A DNA stretch of 64,000 nucleotides from Micromonospora sp. HM5-17 (GCF_003762835.1 NZ_RJWA01000009.1:62001-126000); one strand, 5' to 3'. Counted from the stretch's first letter, positions 1-9,142 are shown. The notes: generated by a model from the letters alone, not told the origin. Translations and numbers: made by a program.

Positions 1-164
1 TGCCTGCCGACCGGGAAGCGTAGTCCGCAATATGGGAAGTGCCCAGGTCGCGGCACCTGTCCGCCGCCCCGCGCCGCTCGGCTGACGGCGTACTGCCGGC
101 CCGCGAGGCCCGCGTCGGGGAGACGGACCGGGCGTCCCGGCATCGCCGCCGACCGGATCGGCGC

Positions 165-758
165 TCAGCCCAGCATCAGCTCGGCGACCGGGCGACGCTG
201 GCGTAGCCCGACCTCCCGGACCCGCAGATCCTCGGGGAGCGAGTACGGGTCGCCGAGCCGGCCGATCGCGACCACGACGTGGGGGTGTACCTCCGGCGGA
301 AGGTCCAGGTCCGCGCGGAGGCCCGCCTCGTCGAACGCGGCGGTCTGGCGTACGTGCAGCCGCAGCGAGGTGGCCTGGACCGTCAGGTGGGCCACGGCCT
401 GGCCGAGGTCGTACGCGGCGTACGTCAGCGGGGCGCCGACCGCATCGGCGGTGACGTGCGCCGCGAGCAGCAGTGCCGAGGCCCGACCGGCCCACCGTTG
501 GTCGGCCGGGGAGACGTTGGTCAGGATCCGCTTGTACGCCTCGTCGTCGCGCCGGCCGAGCAGGAAGCGCCACGGCTGGCTGTTGCCGTGGGAGGGAGCC
601 CAGCGGGCCGCCTCAAGCAGCGACGCCACCTCGGCGTCGGTCAGCTCGGCGATCGGGTTGAAGGCGTGTGGACTCCATCGGGCCGCCAGTAACGGAGAGA
701 GCTGGGCCATGGTGTCGAGTGTGCCGTATCGGCCAGGATGTCCGTTCGGCGGGGTCAC
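165..758 (-). CDS. Nitroreductase family protein
   Basis: A 197-residue flavin-dependent nitroreductase-fold protein, probably cytosolic and FMN-binding. The N-terminal third has the family's phosphate/flavin-binding block (RWSPHAFNP, then EAARWAPSHGNSQPWRF at about residues 50-65), and the length fits short nitroreductases. The family reduces nitro compounds or quinones with NAD(P)H; the substrate cannot be read here. The GTG at 758 gives the full frame, but an ATG at 710 (MAQLSPLLAARW) would start nearer the conserved region, so the first 16 residues are doubtful. It lies 30 bp downstream of the lipoprotein gene on the same strand and may be cotranscribed with it. Confidence 0.85.
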   Translation of the reverse strand: MTPPNGHPGRYGTLDTMAQLSPLLAARWSPHAFNPIAELTDAEVASLLEAARWAPSHGNSQPWRFLLGRRDDEAYKRILTNVSPADQRWAGRASALLLAAHVTADAVGAPLTYAAYDLGQAVAHLTVQATSLRLHVRQTAAFDEAGLRADLDLPPEVHPHVVVAIGRLGDPYSLPEDLRVREVGLRQRRPVAELMLG

Positions 759-788
759 CTGACGTGATCGGACACACCCGTACCGTGA

Positions 789-1874
789 TCAACTGGTGGG
801 CTCGGTCGGAGCGGCGATCGACAGCGGGACGCGGTCGACCAGCGGTCCGGGCAGCGCGATCGTCGCGGGCGCGGGCGCCGGCGCGCCGACCAGGCGGAGG
901 TCACCGGCGGGGAGCCGGGCGGCCGTGAGCGTGCCGTCGGGTTCGTAGCAGTAGATGCCGGGGTCCAGCGGCGGGCTGACCGACGCGGACGTGACGTCGA
1001 CGGCGAAGCAGTGGCCGCGGGCGCCGGCCAGCTCGGCCGTCGAGACCGCGAGCGGTGCCTGGCGGTCGGTGAAGACCTCGGGCCAGTCGGTGAAGAGGTG
1101 CTGGAGCCGTGGGTCGATACCGGGGTCGAGCGGCTGTCCCAGGCCGGCCACCCGTACGCAGCCGGCCGGATCGGGGCTGCCCGCCGAGGCGAGCTGGCAC
1201 TGGAAGAGGCCCTCGGCGGTCTGTGCCATCGACACGTCGGCCTGGCCGCCGAGTGCCCCGCCGGGGATGTCCACCCGCCACGAGCCGTCCATGGCCCGGG
1301 TGACCGAGATCGTGCGGTCCGGCCCGTCGGCGACCGAGAGGACGTACGTCGCGACCAGCCGGCGGTCCTGGGCAGCGGCGGCGTACGCCGCGAGCTGGTC
1401 GCGCGGCTCGGTCGGCGGCGCCGGGACGCCGGGAGTGGTCGGCGGCACCGTCGGCGTCCCGCTTCCGCAGCCGGCCGGCGCGGCCACCGCGGTGAACAGG
1501 AACAGGCCGAGCGCGCCCCGGACGACCAGGAAGCGGCGCCGCCGGCCGCGGGTCAGGGCGGCGGCCAGCCCGCGTGCGTGACCGGCGGCCGTGCCCCGGT
1601 CCGCGACCGTGGAGTGGCCCCTGGCCGTGCCCCGGTCCGTGACCGTGGGGCAGACCGCGGTCGTACTGCGGTCCGTGACCGTTGGGTGGGCCGCGGCCGT
1701 GCCGTCGCCCGGGGGAGTCGTGTGCCCTGCCGGAGCCTCGGGGTGGGGAGGACCACCACCGGGCCGCCCGAGCCTGCCGAGGCGTGCGGGGAAACGGCAC
1801 GTGATTCCGGGCACAGGCCGACCGCTGACCCGCCGGGGGTGAACGGCGGGGTGAGGAGGACTCACGGGGCGCAT
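789..1874 (-). CDS. Putative lipoprotein with repeat-bearing N-terminus
   Basis: An unrecognised exported protein. A basic stretch (RGRRRR), a hydrophobic run and an AAPAGC lipobox-like site are followed by a Pro/Thr linker and a globular domain with several cysteines, typical of an actinobacterial surface lipoprotein. About 120 residues precede the lipobox and include three 12-residue repeats of the pattern VxDRGTAxGH. No ATG, GTG or TTG lies in frame between the repeats and the lipobox, so the start must be upstream: ATG 1874 (used here) or GTG 1814. Such a long leader is odd for a lipoprotein, so the protein may instead be membrane-anchored. No function is assigned. Confidence 0.6.
   Translation of the reverse strand: MRPVSPPHPAVHPRRVSGRPVPGITCRFPARLGRLGRPGGGPPHPEAPAGHTTPPGDGTAAAHPTVTDRSTTAVCPTVTDRGTARGHSTVADRGTAAGHARGLAAALTRGRRRRFLVVRGALGLFLFTAVAAPAGCGSGTPTVPPTTPGVPAPPTEPRDQLAAYAAAAQDRRLVATYVLSVADGPDRTISVTRAMDGSWRVDIPGGALGGQADVSMAQTAEGLFQCQLASAGSPDPAGCVRVAGLGQPLDPGIDPRLQHLFTDWPEVFTDRQAPLAVSTAELAGARGHCFAVDVTSASVSPPLDPGIYCYEPDGTLTAARLPAGDLRLVGAPAPAPATIALPGPLVDRVPLSIAAPTEPTS
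1588..1707. repeat. 36-bp tandem repeat (three copies plus partial)
   Basis: Imperfect direct repeats of 36 bp at 1588-1623, 1624-1659 and 1660-1695, with 12 bp of a fourth copy. The shared core is ccggtccgtgaccgtgg. The period is a multiple of three, and on the minus strand the repeats encode 12-residue units within the putative lipoprotein. Confidence 0.8.
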
Positions 1875-2063
1875 CCGGCCATTCTCCGGGCGAATCGCCG
1901 AACCAGGTGGTCAGCCCAGTTGCCGTCGCGTGTCGGGCCGGCGGTCCGGACCGCCGGCCCGGACCGCCGGTGGCCGGGTCGCCGTACCGGCGCCCGGACG
2001 TCTGCTCCGGCCGGCACTGGTCGGATGGTGGGAACGCCTGGTCGGAGCGGCAACGCCGGCCGG

Positions 2064-2110
2064 TACCCTGAGGGAGTCTCACAGAGCGCCGCCGGCCTCG
2101 ACCGGCGGCG
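2064..2110 (+). promoter_or_regulatory. lysC leader: -10-like box and hairpin
   Basis: A TACCCT box at 2064-2069 is followed by a perfect 9-bp hairpin (CGCCGCCGG, 6-nt loop, CCGGCGGCG) at 2087-2110, about 55 nt before the lysC GTG. If transcription starts just after the box, the hairpin lies in the 5' leader of lysC-asd. No T tract follows, so a simple terminator is unlikely. Confidence 0.35.
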
Positions 2111-2165
2111 TTGGCACGCTCAGGGCCGGTGCGCGTGTCCGGCCTGCGGGAAGGGGTGGACCGTC

Positions 2166-3431
2166 GTGGCACTGGTGGTGCAGAAGTACGGCGGATCCTC
2201 GGTTGCCGACGCCGAGCGGATCAAGCGGGTAGCCGAGCGAATCGTCGCGGCCCGCAAGTCCGGCGACGACGTGGTCGTGGTGGTCTCCGCGATGGGCGAC
2301 ACCACCGACGAACTGCTCGACCTGGCCAACCAGATCACTCCGCTGCCTCCCGGGCGCGAGCTGGACATGCTGCTCACCGCCGGTGAGCGCATCTCGATGG
2401 CACTGCTCGCGATGGCCATCCACAACCTCGGCTACGAGGCACGGTCGTACACGGGCTCCCAGGCCGGGGTGCTGACCACCTCGGCCCACGGCCGGGCCCG
2501 GATCATCGACGTCACCCCCGGCCGGCTGCGCGGCGCGCTCAACGAGGGCGCGGTGGTGATCGTCGCCGGCTTCCAGGGGGTCGCCCAGGACACCAAGGAC
2601 ATCACCACCCTGGGCCGCGGCGGCTCGGACACCACGGCCGTCGCGCTGGCCGCCGCGCTCGGCGCGGACATCTGCGAGATCTACACCGACGTGGACGGTG
2701 TCTTCACCGCCGATCCGCGGATCGTCTCGAACGCCCGGCAGATCAAGACCATCACCTACGAGGAGATGCTCGAACTGGCCGCCTGCGGCGCGAAGATTCT
2801 GCACCTGCGGAGCGTGGAATACGCCCGACGGGCGGGGTTGCCGATCCGCGTCCGTTCGTCATACTCGACCAACACCGGAACTCTGGTGACCGGATCGATG
2901 GAGGACCTACCCGTGGAGCAGGCACTAATCACCGGGGTCGCCCACGATCGGAGCGAGGCGAAGATCACGGTCGTCGGCGTTCCGGACGAGCCGGGGGCGG
3001 CGGCTCGGATCTTCGAGACCGTGGCCAGCGCCGAGATCAACCTCGACATGATCGTGCAGAACGTCTCGACCGAGGGAACCGGGCGTACCGACATCTCGTT
3101 CACCCTGCCCAAGGCCGACGGGCCCACCGCGATGGCGGCGCTGAGCAAGGTGCAGGAGCAGGTCAAGTTCAAGGGGCTGCTCTACGACGACCACGTCGGC
3201 AAGGTCTCCCTCATCGGTGCGGGGATGCGCTCGCACCCGGGCGTGGCGGCGAGCTTCTTCGCGGCACTGGGCGAGGCCGGGGTCAACATCGAGATGATTT
3301 CGACCTCCGAGATCCGGGTGTCGGTGGTCTGCCGCGACACCGACCTCGACGTCGCGGTCCGGGCCGTACACGAGGCGTTCGACCTGGGCGGCGACGAGGA
3401 AGCGGTGGTCTACGCCGGGACCGGGAGGTAG
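2166..3431 (+). CDS. lysC: Aspartate kinase
   Basis: Aspartokinase (421 aa) phosphorylates aspartate in the first step to lysine, threonine, methionine and diaminopimelate. The N-terminal kinase domain opens with [16 protein letters not shown] and carries the [14 protein letters not shown] substrate loop near residue 160; two ACT domains from about residue 260 end in [10 protein letters not shown], as in actinobacterial enzymes. The frame is open far upstream, but GTG 2166 has a purine-rich AAGGGGTGGA just before it and begins exactly at the family N-terminus. ACT domains usually give lysine/threonine feedback control. asd follows after 6 bp, so the two are an operon. Confidence 0.96.
   Translation: MALVVQKYGGSSVADAERIKRVAERIVAARKSGDDVVVVVSAMGDTTDELLDLANQITPLPPGRELDMLLTAGERISMALLAMAIHNLGYEARSYTGSQAGVLTTSAHGRARIIDVTPGRLRGALNEGAVVIVAGFQGVAQDTKDITTLGRGGSDTTAVALAAALGADICEIYTDVDGVFTADPRIVSNARQIKTITYEEMLELAACGAKILHLRSVEYARRAGLPIRVRSSYSTNTGTLVTGSMEDLPVEQALITGVAHDRSEAKITVVGVPDEPGAAARIFETVASAEINLDMIVQNVSTEGTGRTDISFTLPKADGPTAMAALSKVQEQVKFKGLLYDDHVGKVSLIGAGMRSHPGVAASFFAALGEAGVNIEMISTSEIRVSVVCRDTDLDVAVRAVHEAFDLGGDEEAVVYAGTGR
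2898..3431 (+). CDS. Internal in-frame start: predicted aspartokinase beta subunit
   Basis: ATG 2898 ([14 protein letters not shown]) lies within lysC and would give a 177-residue protein made only of the ACT regulatory domains. In Corynebacterium glutamicum the alpha and beta subunits of aspartokinase come from such an in-frame overlapping arrangement, and the start region here resembles that site (MEDxPVEEAxLTGV). No strong Shine-Dalgarno is visible upstream, so independent translation is an inference from the family. Confidence 0.5.
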   Translation: MEDLPVEQALITGVAHDRSEAKITVVGVPDEPGAAARIFETVASAEINLDMIVQNVSTEGTGRTDISFTLPKADGPTAMAALSKVQEQVKFKGLLYDDHVGKVSLIGAGMRSHPGVAASFFAALGEAGVNIEMISTSEIRVSVVCRDTDLDVAVRAVHEAFDLGGDEEAVVYAGTGR

Positions 3432-3437
3432 CTCGGG

Positions 3438-4502
3438 ATGGCTTCGCTGCCCACGCTGGCGGTGGTGGGGGCCACCGGCGCCGTCGGCAGGGTCATGTGC
3501 GAGCTGCTCTCGTCGCGCAAGAACGTCTGGGGCGAGATCCGGCTGATCGCCTCCGCCCGCTCCGCGGGGCAGACGCGGATGTGCCGGGGTGAGGAACTCA
3601 CCGTCCAGGAGCTGACCGCCGAGGCGTTCGACGGCGTCGACGTCGCGATGTTCGACGTGCCGGACGAGGTGGCCGCCGAGTGGGCGCCGGTGGCGGTCGC
3701 TCGCGGCGCGGTCGTGGTCGACAACTCCGCGGCGTTCCGGAGCGACCGGGACGTGCCGCTGGTGGTGCCGGAGATCAACCCGGAGCAGGTGCGCAACCGG
3801 CCGAAGGGCATCATCGCGAACCCCAACTGCACCACCCTGGCGATGATCATCGCGGTGGCACCGCTGCACCGGGAGTACGGCCTGCGGGAACTGGTACTCG
3901 CGTCGTACCAGGCGGTCTCCGGCGCGGGTCAGGCCGGCGTCGACACCCTGCACGACCAGCTGTCCAAGGTCGCCGGCGACCGGGTGCTCGGCTCCCGGCC
4001 CGGCAACGTTCGGCAGGCGATCGGCGACGACCTCGGCCCGTTCCCCGCCCCGATCGCGCTCAACGTGGTGCCGTGGGCCGGCTCGTTGCGCGACAACGGT
4101 TGGTCGTCGGAGGAGCTGAAGCTGCGCAACGAGTCGCGCAAGATCCTCGGCCTGCCGGACCTGAAGGTCTCCGCCACCTGCGTCCGGGTGCCGGTGGTGA
4201 CCGGTCACTCGGTGGCCGTACACGCGGTCTTCGCCACCGAGGTGGACGCGGAGGACGCCCGGGAGGCGCTGCGCAACGCGCCCGGGGTGATCCTGGTCGA
4301 CGACCCGGCGGCGGGCGAGTTCCCGATGCCGATCGACGCGGTCGGGACCGACCCGTCCTGGGTCGGCCGGATCCGCCGCTCGGTTGACGACCCGCGGGCG
4401 CTGGACCTCTTCGTGACCGGCGACAACCTGCGCAAGGGCGCGGCGCTCAACACCGCGCAGATCGCCGAACTCCTCGCCGCGGAGCTTCACGCGGCCCGCT
4501 GA
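3438..4502 (+). CDS. asd: Aspartate-semialdehyde dehydrogenase
   Basis: NADPH-dependent reduction of aspartyl phosphate to aspartate semialdehyde, the branch point to DAP/lysine and homoserine. The 354-residue protein shows the dinucleotide-binding loop VVGATGAVGRVM at residues 9-20, the catalytic cysteine in NPNCTT (C131), and the YQAVSGAGQAG substrate segment. Start ATG 3438 follows GGGAGG and lies 6 bp after lysC, so the pair is probably cotranscribed. Length and motifs are complete. Confidence 0.97.
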   Translation: MASLPTLAVVGATGAVGRVMCELLSSRKNVWGEIRLIASARSAGQTRMCRGEELTVQELTAEAFDGVDVAMFDVPDEVAAEWAPVAVARGAVVVDNSAAFRSDRDVPLVVPEINPEQVRNRPKGIIANPNCTTLAMIIAVAPLHREYGLRELVLASYQAVSGAGQAGVDTLHDQLSKVAGDRVLGSRPGNVRQAIGDDLGPFPAPIALNVVPWAGSLRDNGWSSEELKLRNESRKILGLPDLKVSATCVRVPVVTGHSVAVHAVFATEVDAEDAREALRNAPGVILVDDPAAGEFPMPIDAVGTDPSWVGRIRRSVDDPRALDLFVTGDNLRKGAALNTAQIAELLAAELHAAR

Positions 4503-4543
4503 GCCGGACCCGGACGGGCGTCGGCTCGAAACTCCGCCGCTCC

Positions 4544-4570
4544 CGCCCCGGCCGTACCCGCCCCGGGGCG
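4544..4570. terminator. Possible hairpin between convergent asd and GGDEF genes
   Basis: 8-bp perfect stem (CGCCCCGG / CCGGGGCG) with an 11-nt loop in the 100-bp gap between converging genes. There is no T tract, so this rests on position and symmetry. Confidence 0.3.
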
Positions 4571-4602
4571 CCGGTCCGCCCGCCGGTACCGGGTGCGAGG
4601 GC

Positions 4603-6039
4603 TCAACCGGCGGCGAGGCCGACGCCGTCGCGGCCCTGCCGCTTCACGCTGTAGAGCGCCTCGTCGGCCCGGCGTAGCGTCCGGTCGGGCGACTCGCCGT
4701 CGCGGCGTACCGCCACCCCGACGCTGATCGTCCGGCCGGTCCGCCGGGCCGCCTCGACCAGCCGTTGCGCGATGCCGACCGCCTCGTCGGCCCGGAGCAC
4801 GTCGACGACCGCGACGAACTCGTCGCCGCCGGTACGGTACAGCTCGTCACCGTGCCGCAGCGCCCCCTGCAACGCCCGGGCCAACTCGACCAGGGCGCGG
4901 TCGCCGGCCTGGTGGCCGTACGTGTCGTTGATCGACTTGAAGTCGTCGACGTCGATGGCGAGCAGGGCCGTCCGTCCCTGCGGCCGCAGGTCGGCGATCC
5001 GCTCGCCGAACGACCCCTGGTGCCGCAGTCCGGTCAGCGGATCGGAACTGGCCCGTTCCCGCAGTTGAGCCAGACCGCGCAGGCGTTCGAGACAGATCCA
5101 CGCCTGGGCGGCGAGCAACTCGACCAGGTTGACGGTGGTCGGGTCGGGATGCAGCGTCCGGGTGTCGCCGACCAGCAGCACGCCGCAGGACTCCGCCGGC
5201 CCCAGCGGTACCGAGATCAGTGTCCGGACTCCGGCCGCGATCAACAGGTCCTGGTCCGGCGTGGTCGGGTGGCCGTCCTCGCCGAGGGTGTAGGAGGCAC
5301 CGTGCCGCTGGGCCTGGGCCCGGAGTCGTTCCAGCACCGGTCGTCCGGCACCGACGAGCGCGGCGTGCACCCGCGACTCCAGCCCGTCCGGTACGACGCT
5401 CGGGGTGGCCAACCGAGGCCCGGTCGGGCTGTCCAGGACGAAGACCGCGGACGCGAGCCCGGAGACGTCCCGGGCCGCCTGGACGGCCACCGTCATCAGT
5501 TCGGCCTCGGTGGTGGCGGCGGTCAGCGCCGAGGCGTGCCGGAGCAGCTTCTCGCTCCGGGTCTCCGCGGGGGGCCCGCCGAGCGCCGTGATCCGGGCAC
5601 CGAGCCGGCCGGCGATCCGTTCGGCGGTATCCCGCCAGGCGTCCAGGTCGACCTCGGCGGTCCACTCCAGGTCGAGCACGCCGACCGGTCGGCCGCCGGC
5701 CGAGTCGACGATCGGGACGCAGAGTTCCGCCAGCAGGTCGGGTCGCAGGGCCACGTGGTCCGGATCGAGCCCCAGCACCGGGATCACCTCGGTCTTGCCG
5801 GAGGCGTAGACCCGGCCGACCGTCCCGTGGCCGGCGGGCGCCGAGGCGAAGACCTGCCAGGAGCCGGTGGCCGCGACACAGCGGAGCCGGTCATGCACCC
5901 AGAGCAGGACGGCGATCCGGGCCGGGGCGTGTCGGGCCAACGCCGCCACGGCCGCCCGGCACGCCTCGACGGCGGTCGAGGCTGTGGCGAGTCGGGTGGC
6001 GACGTCGCGGACGACACGCGGGTGATCGAGGGGAGACAC
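4603..6039 (-). CDS. GAF-GAF-GGDEF diguanylate cyclase
   Basis: Predicted cytosolic cyclic-di-GMP synthase (478 aa). Two GAF-like sensory domains (about residues 10-165 and 185-335) precede a GGDEF domain. The active-site loop is an intact GGDEF at 404-408, and RHGD sits exactly five residues upstream, the canonical product-inhibition I-site. IDVDDFKSINDTYGHQAGD is the metal/substrate helix. No membrane segment or EAL domain is present. The frame is open to 6216, but that extension is Arg/Pro-rich low complexity; GTG 6039 (MSPLDHPRVV) starts at the folded region. A TAATCT-like box near 6220 on this strand could be its promoter. The GAF ligand is unknown. Confidence 0.9.
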   Translation of the reverse strand: MSPLDHPRVVRDVATRLATASTAVEACRAAVAALARHAPARIAVLLWVHDRLRCVAATGSWQVFASAPAGHGTVGRVYASGKTEVIPVLGLDPDHVALRPDLLAELCVPIVDSAGGRPVGVLDLEWTAEVDLDAWRDTAERIAGRLGARITALGGPPAETRSEKLLRHASALTAATTEAELMTVAVQAARDVSGLASAVFVLDSPTGPRLATPSVVPDGLESRVHAALVGAGRPVLERLRAQAQRHGASYTLGEDGHPTTPDQDLLIAAGVRTLISVPLGPAESCGVLLVGDTRTLHPDPTTVNLVELLAAQAWICLERLRGLAQLRERASSDPLTGLRHQGSFGERIADLRPQGRTALLAIDVDDFKSINDTYGHQAGDRALVELARALQGALRHGDELYRTGGDEFVAVVDVLRADEAVGIAQRLVEAARRTGRTISVGVAVRRDGESPDRTLRRADEALYSVKRQGRDGVGLAAG

Positions 6040-6588
6040 CGTTCCGATCCGGGGAAGAGGGTCCGGGAGGTGCCGGGCCGAGGGGTAGGTAGGGACAGGG
6101 GTCGGCCGCCCGGCGCCCGGGCGGGTGGCGTCGCTGCGCCCGGCGGCCGGGCGCCTCCGTCCCCCGGCCGAAGCCGGGGAACGCCTCCGGCGGTGGCCGG
6201 CGGAACGCCTGTCCAAGATTACTCAGTGTGTCGAGAAAACGCTGGACACGGCGTGTGGGAGCTGTCCCCCGCCGTCGCCTTTGGCGGCTGACGCGGCATT
6301 TCCGGGGCGGTCCCGCTCATGTGATACGTGCCATCCCACCGCCGCCCCGGTCACCATAGAACGTCGCGAGGAGTGACCGCACGGCATGAGCGGTCACCCC
6401 TCACCGCCGGAGCCGTCCGCCCGGTCGTCCGGCGCTACGGAATCTGACCGATGGATGTTGCTCCCCGGTCATGGCGGGACGACCCAACACGCCGGCAGAA
6501 ACATCGGGAACGCCGGTACGAACCGGGCTAGGATCGCCGAGGTCTGGGCGATCATGGTGACGGAGCCGGAGACGACGGAGAGTCGAAG
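6040..6588. other. Intergenic region between the divergent GGDEF gene and 6589 gene
   Basis: About 550 bp without a convincing gene. An AT-richer patch at about 6215-6245 is the likely promoter area for the GGDEF gene. A 68-codon frame at 6386-6592 overlaps the next start by ATGA but has low-complexity composition and was not called. Confidence 0.5.
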
Positions 6589-7038
6589 ATGACGAGGCTG
6601 CCCGACGAGGTGGTGGCCGCAGTTGGTCGCGTCACGATCGCGGCTGGCGACCTGGAACTCATTCTCGCCTGGATCGGGGCGGACCAGGCTGGCGGCAACG
6701 CGTTCGAGGTCCTGGCCCGGCCGGGGGAGCCGGTCCGGGCGGCCCGGGACTCGGTGGAGTTCGCGGCGCCGCACTATCGCGAGGCCTACCAGCCAATCAT
6801 CGAGATCGCGGCGAAGCTGCTCGCGAAGCGGCACGCGGTGGTGTCGGCGATGTGGGTCAGCGAGGCGCCCGAGGAGTCGGCGCAGCGCTGGGAGCTGCTC
6901 GACGAGAAGACCCACATCCGACAACTCGTCGACCCCCGGGCGTTGGACGAGCTGGCCCGGCAACTCCTCCAGACGCGCAACCGCCTGGTGGAGATCGTGA
7001 CCGCGCAGCTCAACAACGAGCCGGTCCCGGCGTCCTGA
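6589..7038 (+). CDS. Hypothetical protein, mostly helical
   Basis: 149 residues, not recognised. It reads as a soluble helical protein: alternating charged and hydrophobic residues, no signal peptide or membrane segment, and a C-terminal helix (LARQLLQTRNRLVEIVTAQL). Acidic and basic residues are balanced, and composition resembles real coding rather than a shadow frame. ATG 6589 has a GGAGAG-like purine run about 10 nt upstream. It lies 51 bp before the acetyltransferase on the same strand and may share its transcript. Confidence 0.7.
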   Translation: MTRLPDEVVAAVGRVTIAAGDLELILAWIGADQAGGNAFEVLARPGEPVRAARDSVEFAAPHYREAYQPIIEIAAKLLAKRHAVVSAMWVSEAPEESAQRWELLDEKTHIRQLVDPRALDELARQLLQTRNRLVEIVTAQLNNEPVPAS

Positions 7039-7089
7039 CACCTGCCCGACGTTGACGCGGCCCGACGACCCGGCACGGGGGAGGCGTAC

Positions 7090-7578
7090 ATGCTGAGGGA
7101 CATCCGCATCGAGCAGGTCGGACCGGACCGGTGGACGACGTGGCGTGACCTGCGGCTGCGGGCCCTACGCGGCGACCCGGACGCGTTCGGCTCGACGTAC
7201 GACCGGGAGGCGGGGTTCGACGAGGCGACCTGGCGCTCCCGGGTCGACGGCACGACCGGACCCGCGCTCCTCGCGTACGCGGCGGACCAGCCGGTCGGGA
7301 TGGGCGCGGGCCGGTGCGACGAGCCGGGCTGGCTGATGGTGGTCGCGATGTGGACCGAGCCGTCGTGGCGCGGCCGCGGGATCGGCCGGCAGATCCTCGC
7401 CCACGTGACCGGCTGGGCCGGTACGCGGGGGCTGCGCTGCCACCTGTGGGTCGCCGACGGGAACCCGGCCGCCCGTGCGCTGTACGAGCGGTACGGCTTC
7501 CGCTCGGACGGCGAGACGATGCGGCTGCGGGAGGACAGCGAGCTGACCGCGCACCACCTGGTACTCGCCGCCGGGTGA
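7090..7578 (+). CDS. GNAT family N-acetyltransferase
   Basis: A 162-residue single-domain GNAT enzyme transferring an acetyl group from acetyl-CoA. The acetyl-CoA pyrophosphate loop is clear in WRGRGIGRQIL at about residues 93-103 (Q/RxxGxG/A type), followed by the motif-B region NPAARALYERYGFR. ATG 7090 is preceded by GGGGGAGG. The acceptor substrate cannot be predicted. It is the last intact core-looking gene before a decayed strip. Confidence 0.92.
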   Translation: MLRDIRIEQVGPDRWTTWRDLRLRALRGDPDAFGSTYDREAGFDEATWRSRVDGTTGPALLAYAADQPVGMGAGRCDEPGWLMVVAMWTEPSWRGRGIGRQILAHVTGWAGTRGLRCHLWVADGNPAARALYERYGFRSDGETMRLREDSELTAHHLVLAAG

Positions 7579-7865
7579 GGCGCCCCGCTTGGGTAACCGG
7601 CGTCGCCGACGGGCGGCGTTGAGCACGTCAGACGCTCTGTCGGGCGAGCGGTCCGCGCGGCGATCCTGGGCGCACCAGCGGATGCGCCTGGGAACGCGTC
7701 GCACGGGGTCGCTGGGGTCACGCGTCCGAAACCGACGGCAGGCGGCCTGTGCACCGGGCCCTGCCGCGGTGCCGGTCGCCGGCGGTCTCCCGGGGACAAC
7801 GCCCACTCCCAGGCGCGGGCAACGATGCGCCCGGAGGAGGAGCGGCACGTGAGACGACGTACACG

Positions 7866-8345
7866 ATGGAGCGGGGCGCTCGCCAGGTGCCGCCCGGCTA
7901 CCGGAACGCCGCCGCGGCGCCCCCGAAGGCGGGTACGGCGGCGACCTGTTCGGTGAACAACGAACCGGATCCGCTGGTCCTGAACAGTTTCGACTGGGTC
8001 TATCTGGACCGGGGCTACATCAACGCGACGGCCGACCCGGAGCGGGGCTGCCTCTTCGTCGTCTCCGGGTGGTACCTGGAGTCCCGCTCGGCGCGTACGC
8101 CACCGTGCCGTTGGGGCTGCGTTCGACCGGTGGTTCGTCTACGACACCGGCGGTGGCGGCCTGCCGTTCCTGCCGTGGCCGGCGGTCGGTGACATCGTCT
8201 TCGGTGCCAGCAACGGCTCGGACCTGACGACGAAGGACTCGCTCATCTTCCTCACCGTCTGGCCCGGTCGGCAGCGGCTCGCCTACGCCGGGCCGCGCGG
8301 TCGGCCCGATTCCGCCGGCCCGATTCCGCCCGACCGTGCGGTCGC
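7866..8345 (+). pseudogene. Frameshifted remnant of an unrecognised gene
   Basis: One frame reads well from ATG 7866 to about 8080 (PDPLVLNSFDWVYLDRGYI, then RGCLFVVSGWYLES). Protein-like sequence then continues in a second frame (PLGAYATVPLGLR) and a third (FDRWFVYDTGGGGLPF, GDIVFGASNGSD). This implies single-base lesions near 8082-8086 and 8119-8123. A strong GGAGGAGG with GTG 7849 lies just upstream, in yet another frame, so the true start may also be shifted. The family is not recognised; the end is approximate. Sequencing error is the alternative to decay. Confidence 0.55.
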
Positions 8346-8468
8346 CGGCGCCCCTCACGGGACCGGCCGTCGTTCCCCTCCCGCCAACTCGTCCGATCGG
8401 TTGAGTGTCCGCCCATCGAGTTGTGGCAATGTCGAGGTGGTCGGGTGGCCGCGGGAGGTGCTCGCTGG

Positions 8469-8928
8469 ATGCGACAGTGGCCGTTCGAGGGACGTGAGCC
8501 GGAGCTGGCGGCGATCGAGGCGGCCTTTGCCGGGTTCACGAGCAACGCCGTTGTCGTGACCGCGCCGGCCGGACTCGGCAAGACCCGGCGCGGGCCGCCA
8601 GTCCGGCGGCGCGGACGCCCCTGTTGGCCGACGACGACCTGGCCGGCCTGCTCACCCCCGGGAGCGGCAGATCGCGCTGCTGGCCGTCCGGCACACCAGC
8701 CGACAGATCGCCGAGCGGCTCGGACCGTCCGTCCGAACGGTCAACAACACCCTCGCCCGGGCGTACGCCAAGCTGGGCGTCACCGGACGGGCACAACTGC
8801 GCACCCTGCTCGGCATGGCGGACGACCGACCGGCCGCGACAGTGGGTGACCAGCAAGCCGGGGCCGGCATCCCGGGCAGGTCATCGGCCCCGGGCCGGCA
8901 CTCCCCGGGCAGGACGGCCGAGCCGTGA
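8469..8928 (+). pseudogene. Collapsed LuxR-family (LAL-type) transcriptional regulator
   Basis: ATG 8469 opens with MRQWPFEGREPELAAIEAAF and a P-loop VVTAPAGLGKTR, the start of a large ATP-binding LuxR regulator. About 20 codons later the sequence jumps, in another frame, to the C-terminal linker and DNA-binding domain: after LLTP, restoring one base near 8655-8661 gives RERQIALLAVRHTSRQIAERL and SVRTVNNTLARAYAKLGVTG, a typical LuxR helix-turn-helix. The stop is at 8926. Intact family members are roughly 850-1000 residues, so most of the ATPase and sensor region is deleted. It is probably non-functional. Confidence 0.75.
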
Positions 8929-9142
8929 CCCACGACCTCCGGCCCGCGAATGTCGCTGGTCAGCGCCGTAACGCGTATCCGCCGGCCGCCATGTCGCCCC
9001 AGGTCCCGGCTCTGCTGCCGGCCGGCTCACCGGCGGGATCATCCGCGCGTACGCGGGGAGCACTCATCCGGGCCGCATCGCCGCGCCGCTGTCAAGTGAT
9101 CACCGGCAGGGTGGCACGCCGGGTGCTGATCGTCGAAGTCCT

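Noticed and set aside
1011-2165. Long N-terminal extension of the lysC frame
   Set aside because: It is Arg/Gly/Pro-rich antisense of the lipoprotein gene. GTG 2166 with its purine-rich upstream site matches the aspartokinase N-terminus.
6386-6592. 68-codon frame overlapping the 6589 start by ATGA
   Set aside because: Composition is low complexity, there is no ribosome-binding site and no recognisable domain; the overlap can occur by chance.
8431-8450. Stretch resembling the tRNA-Pro 3' end (ggtcgggtggccg), a possible attachment duplicate
   Set aside because: Only about 13 bases with a missing base; this is expected by chance in such GC-rich DNA and no integrase is present.
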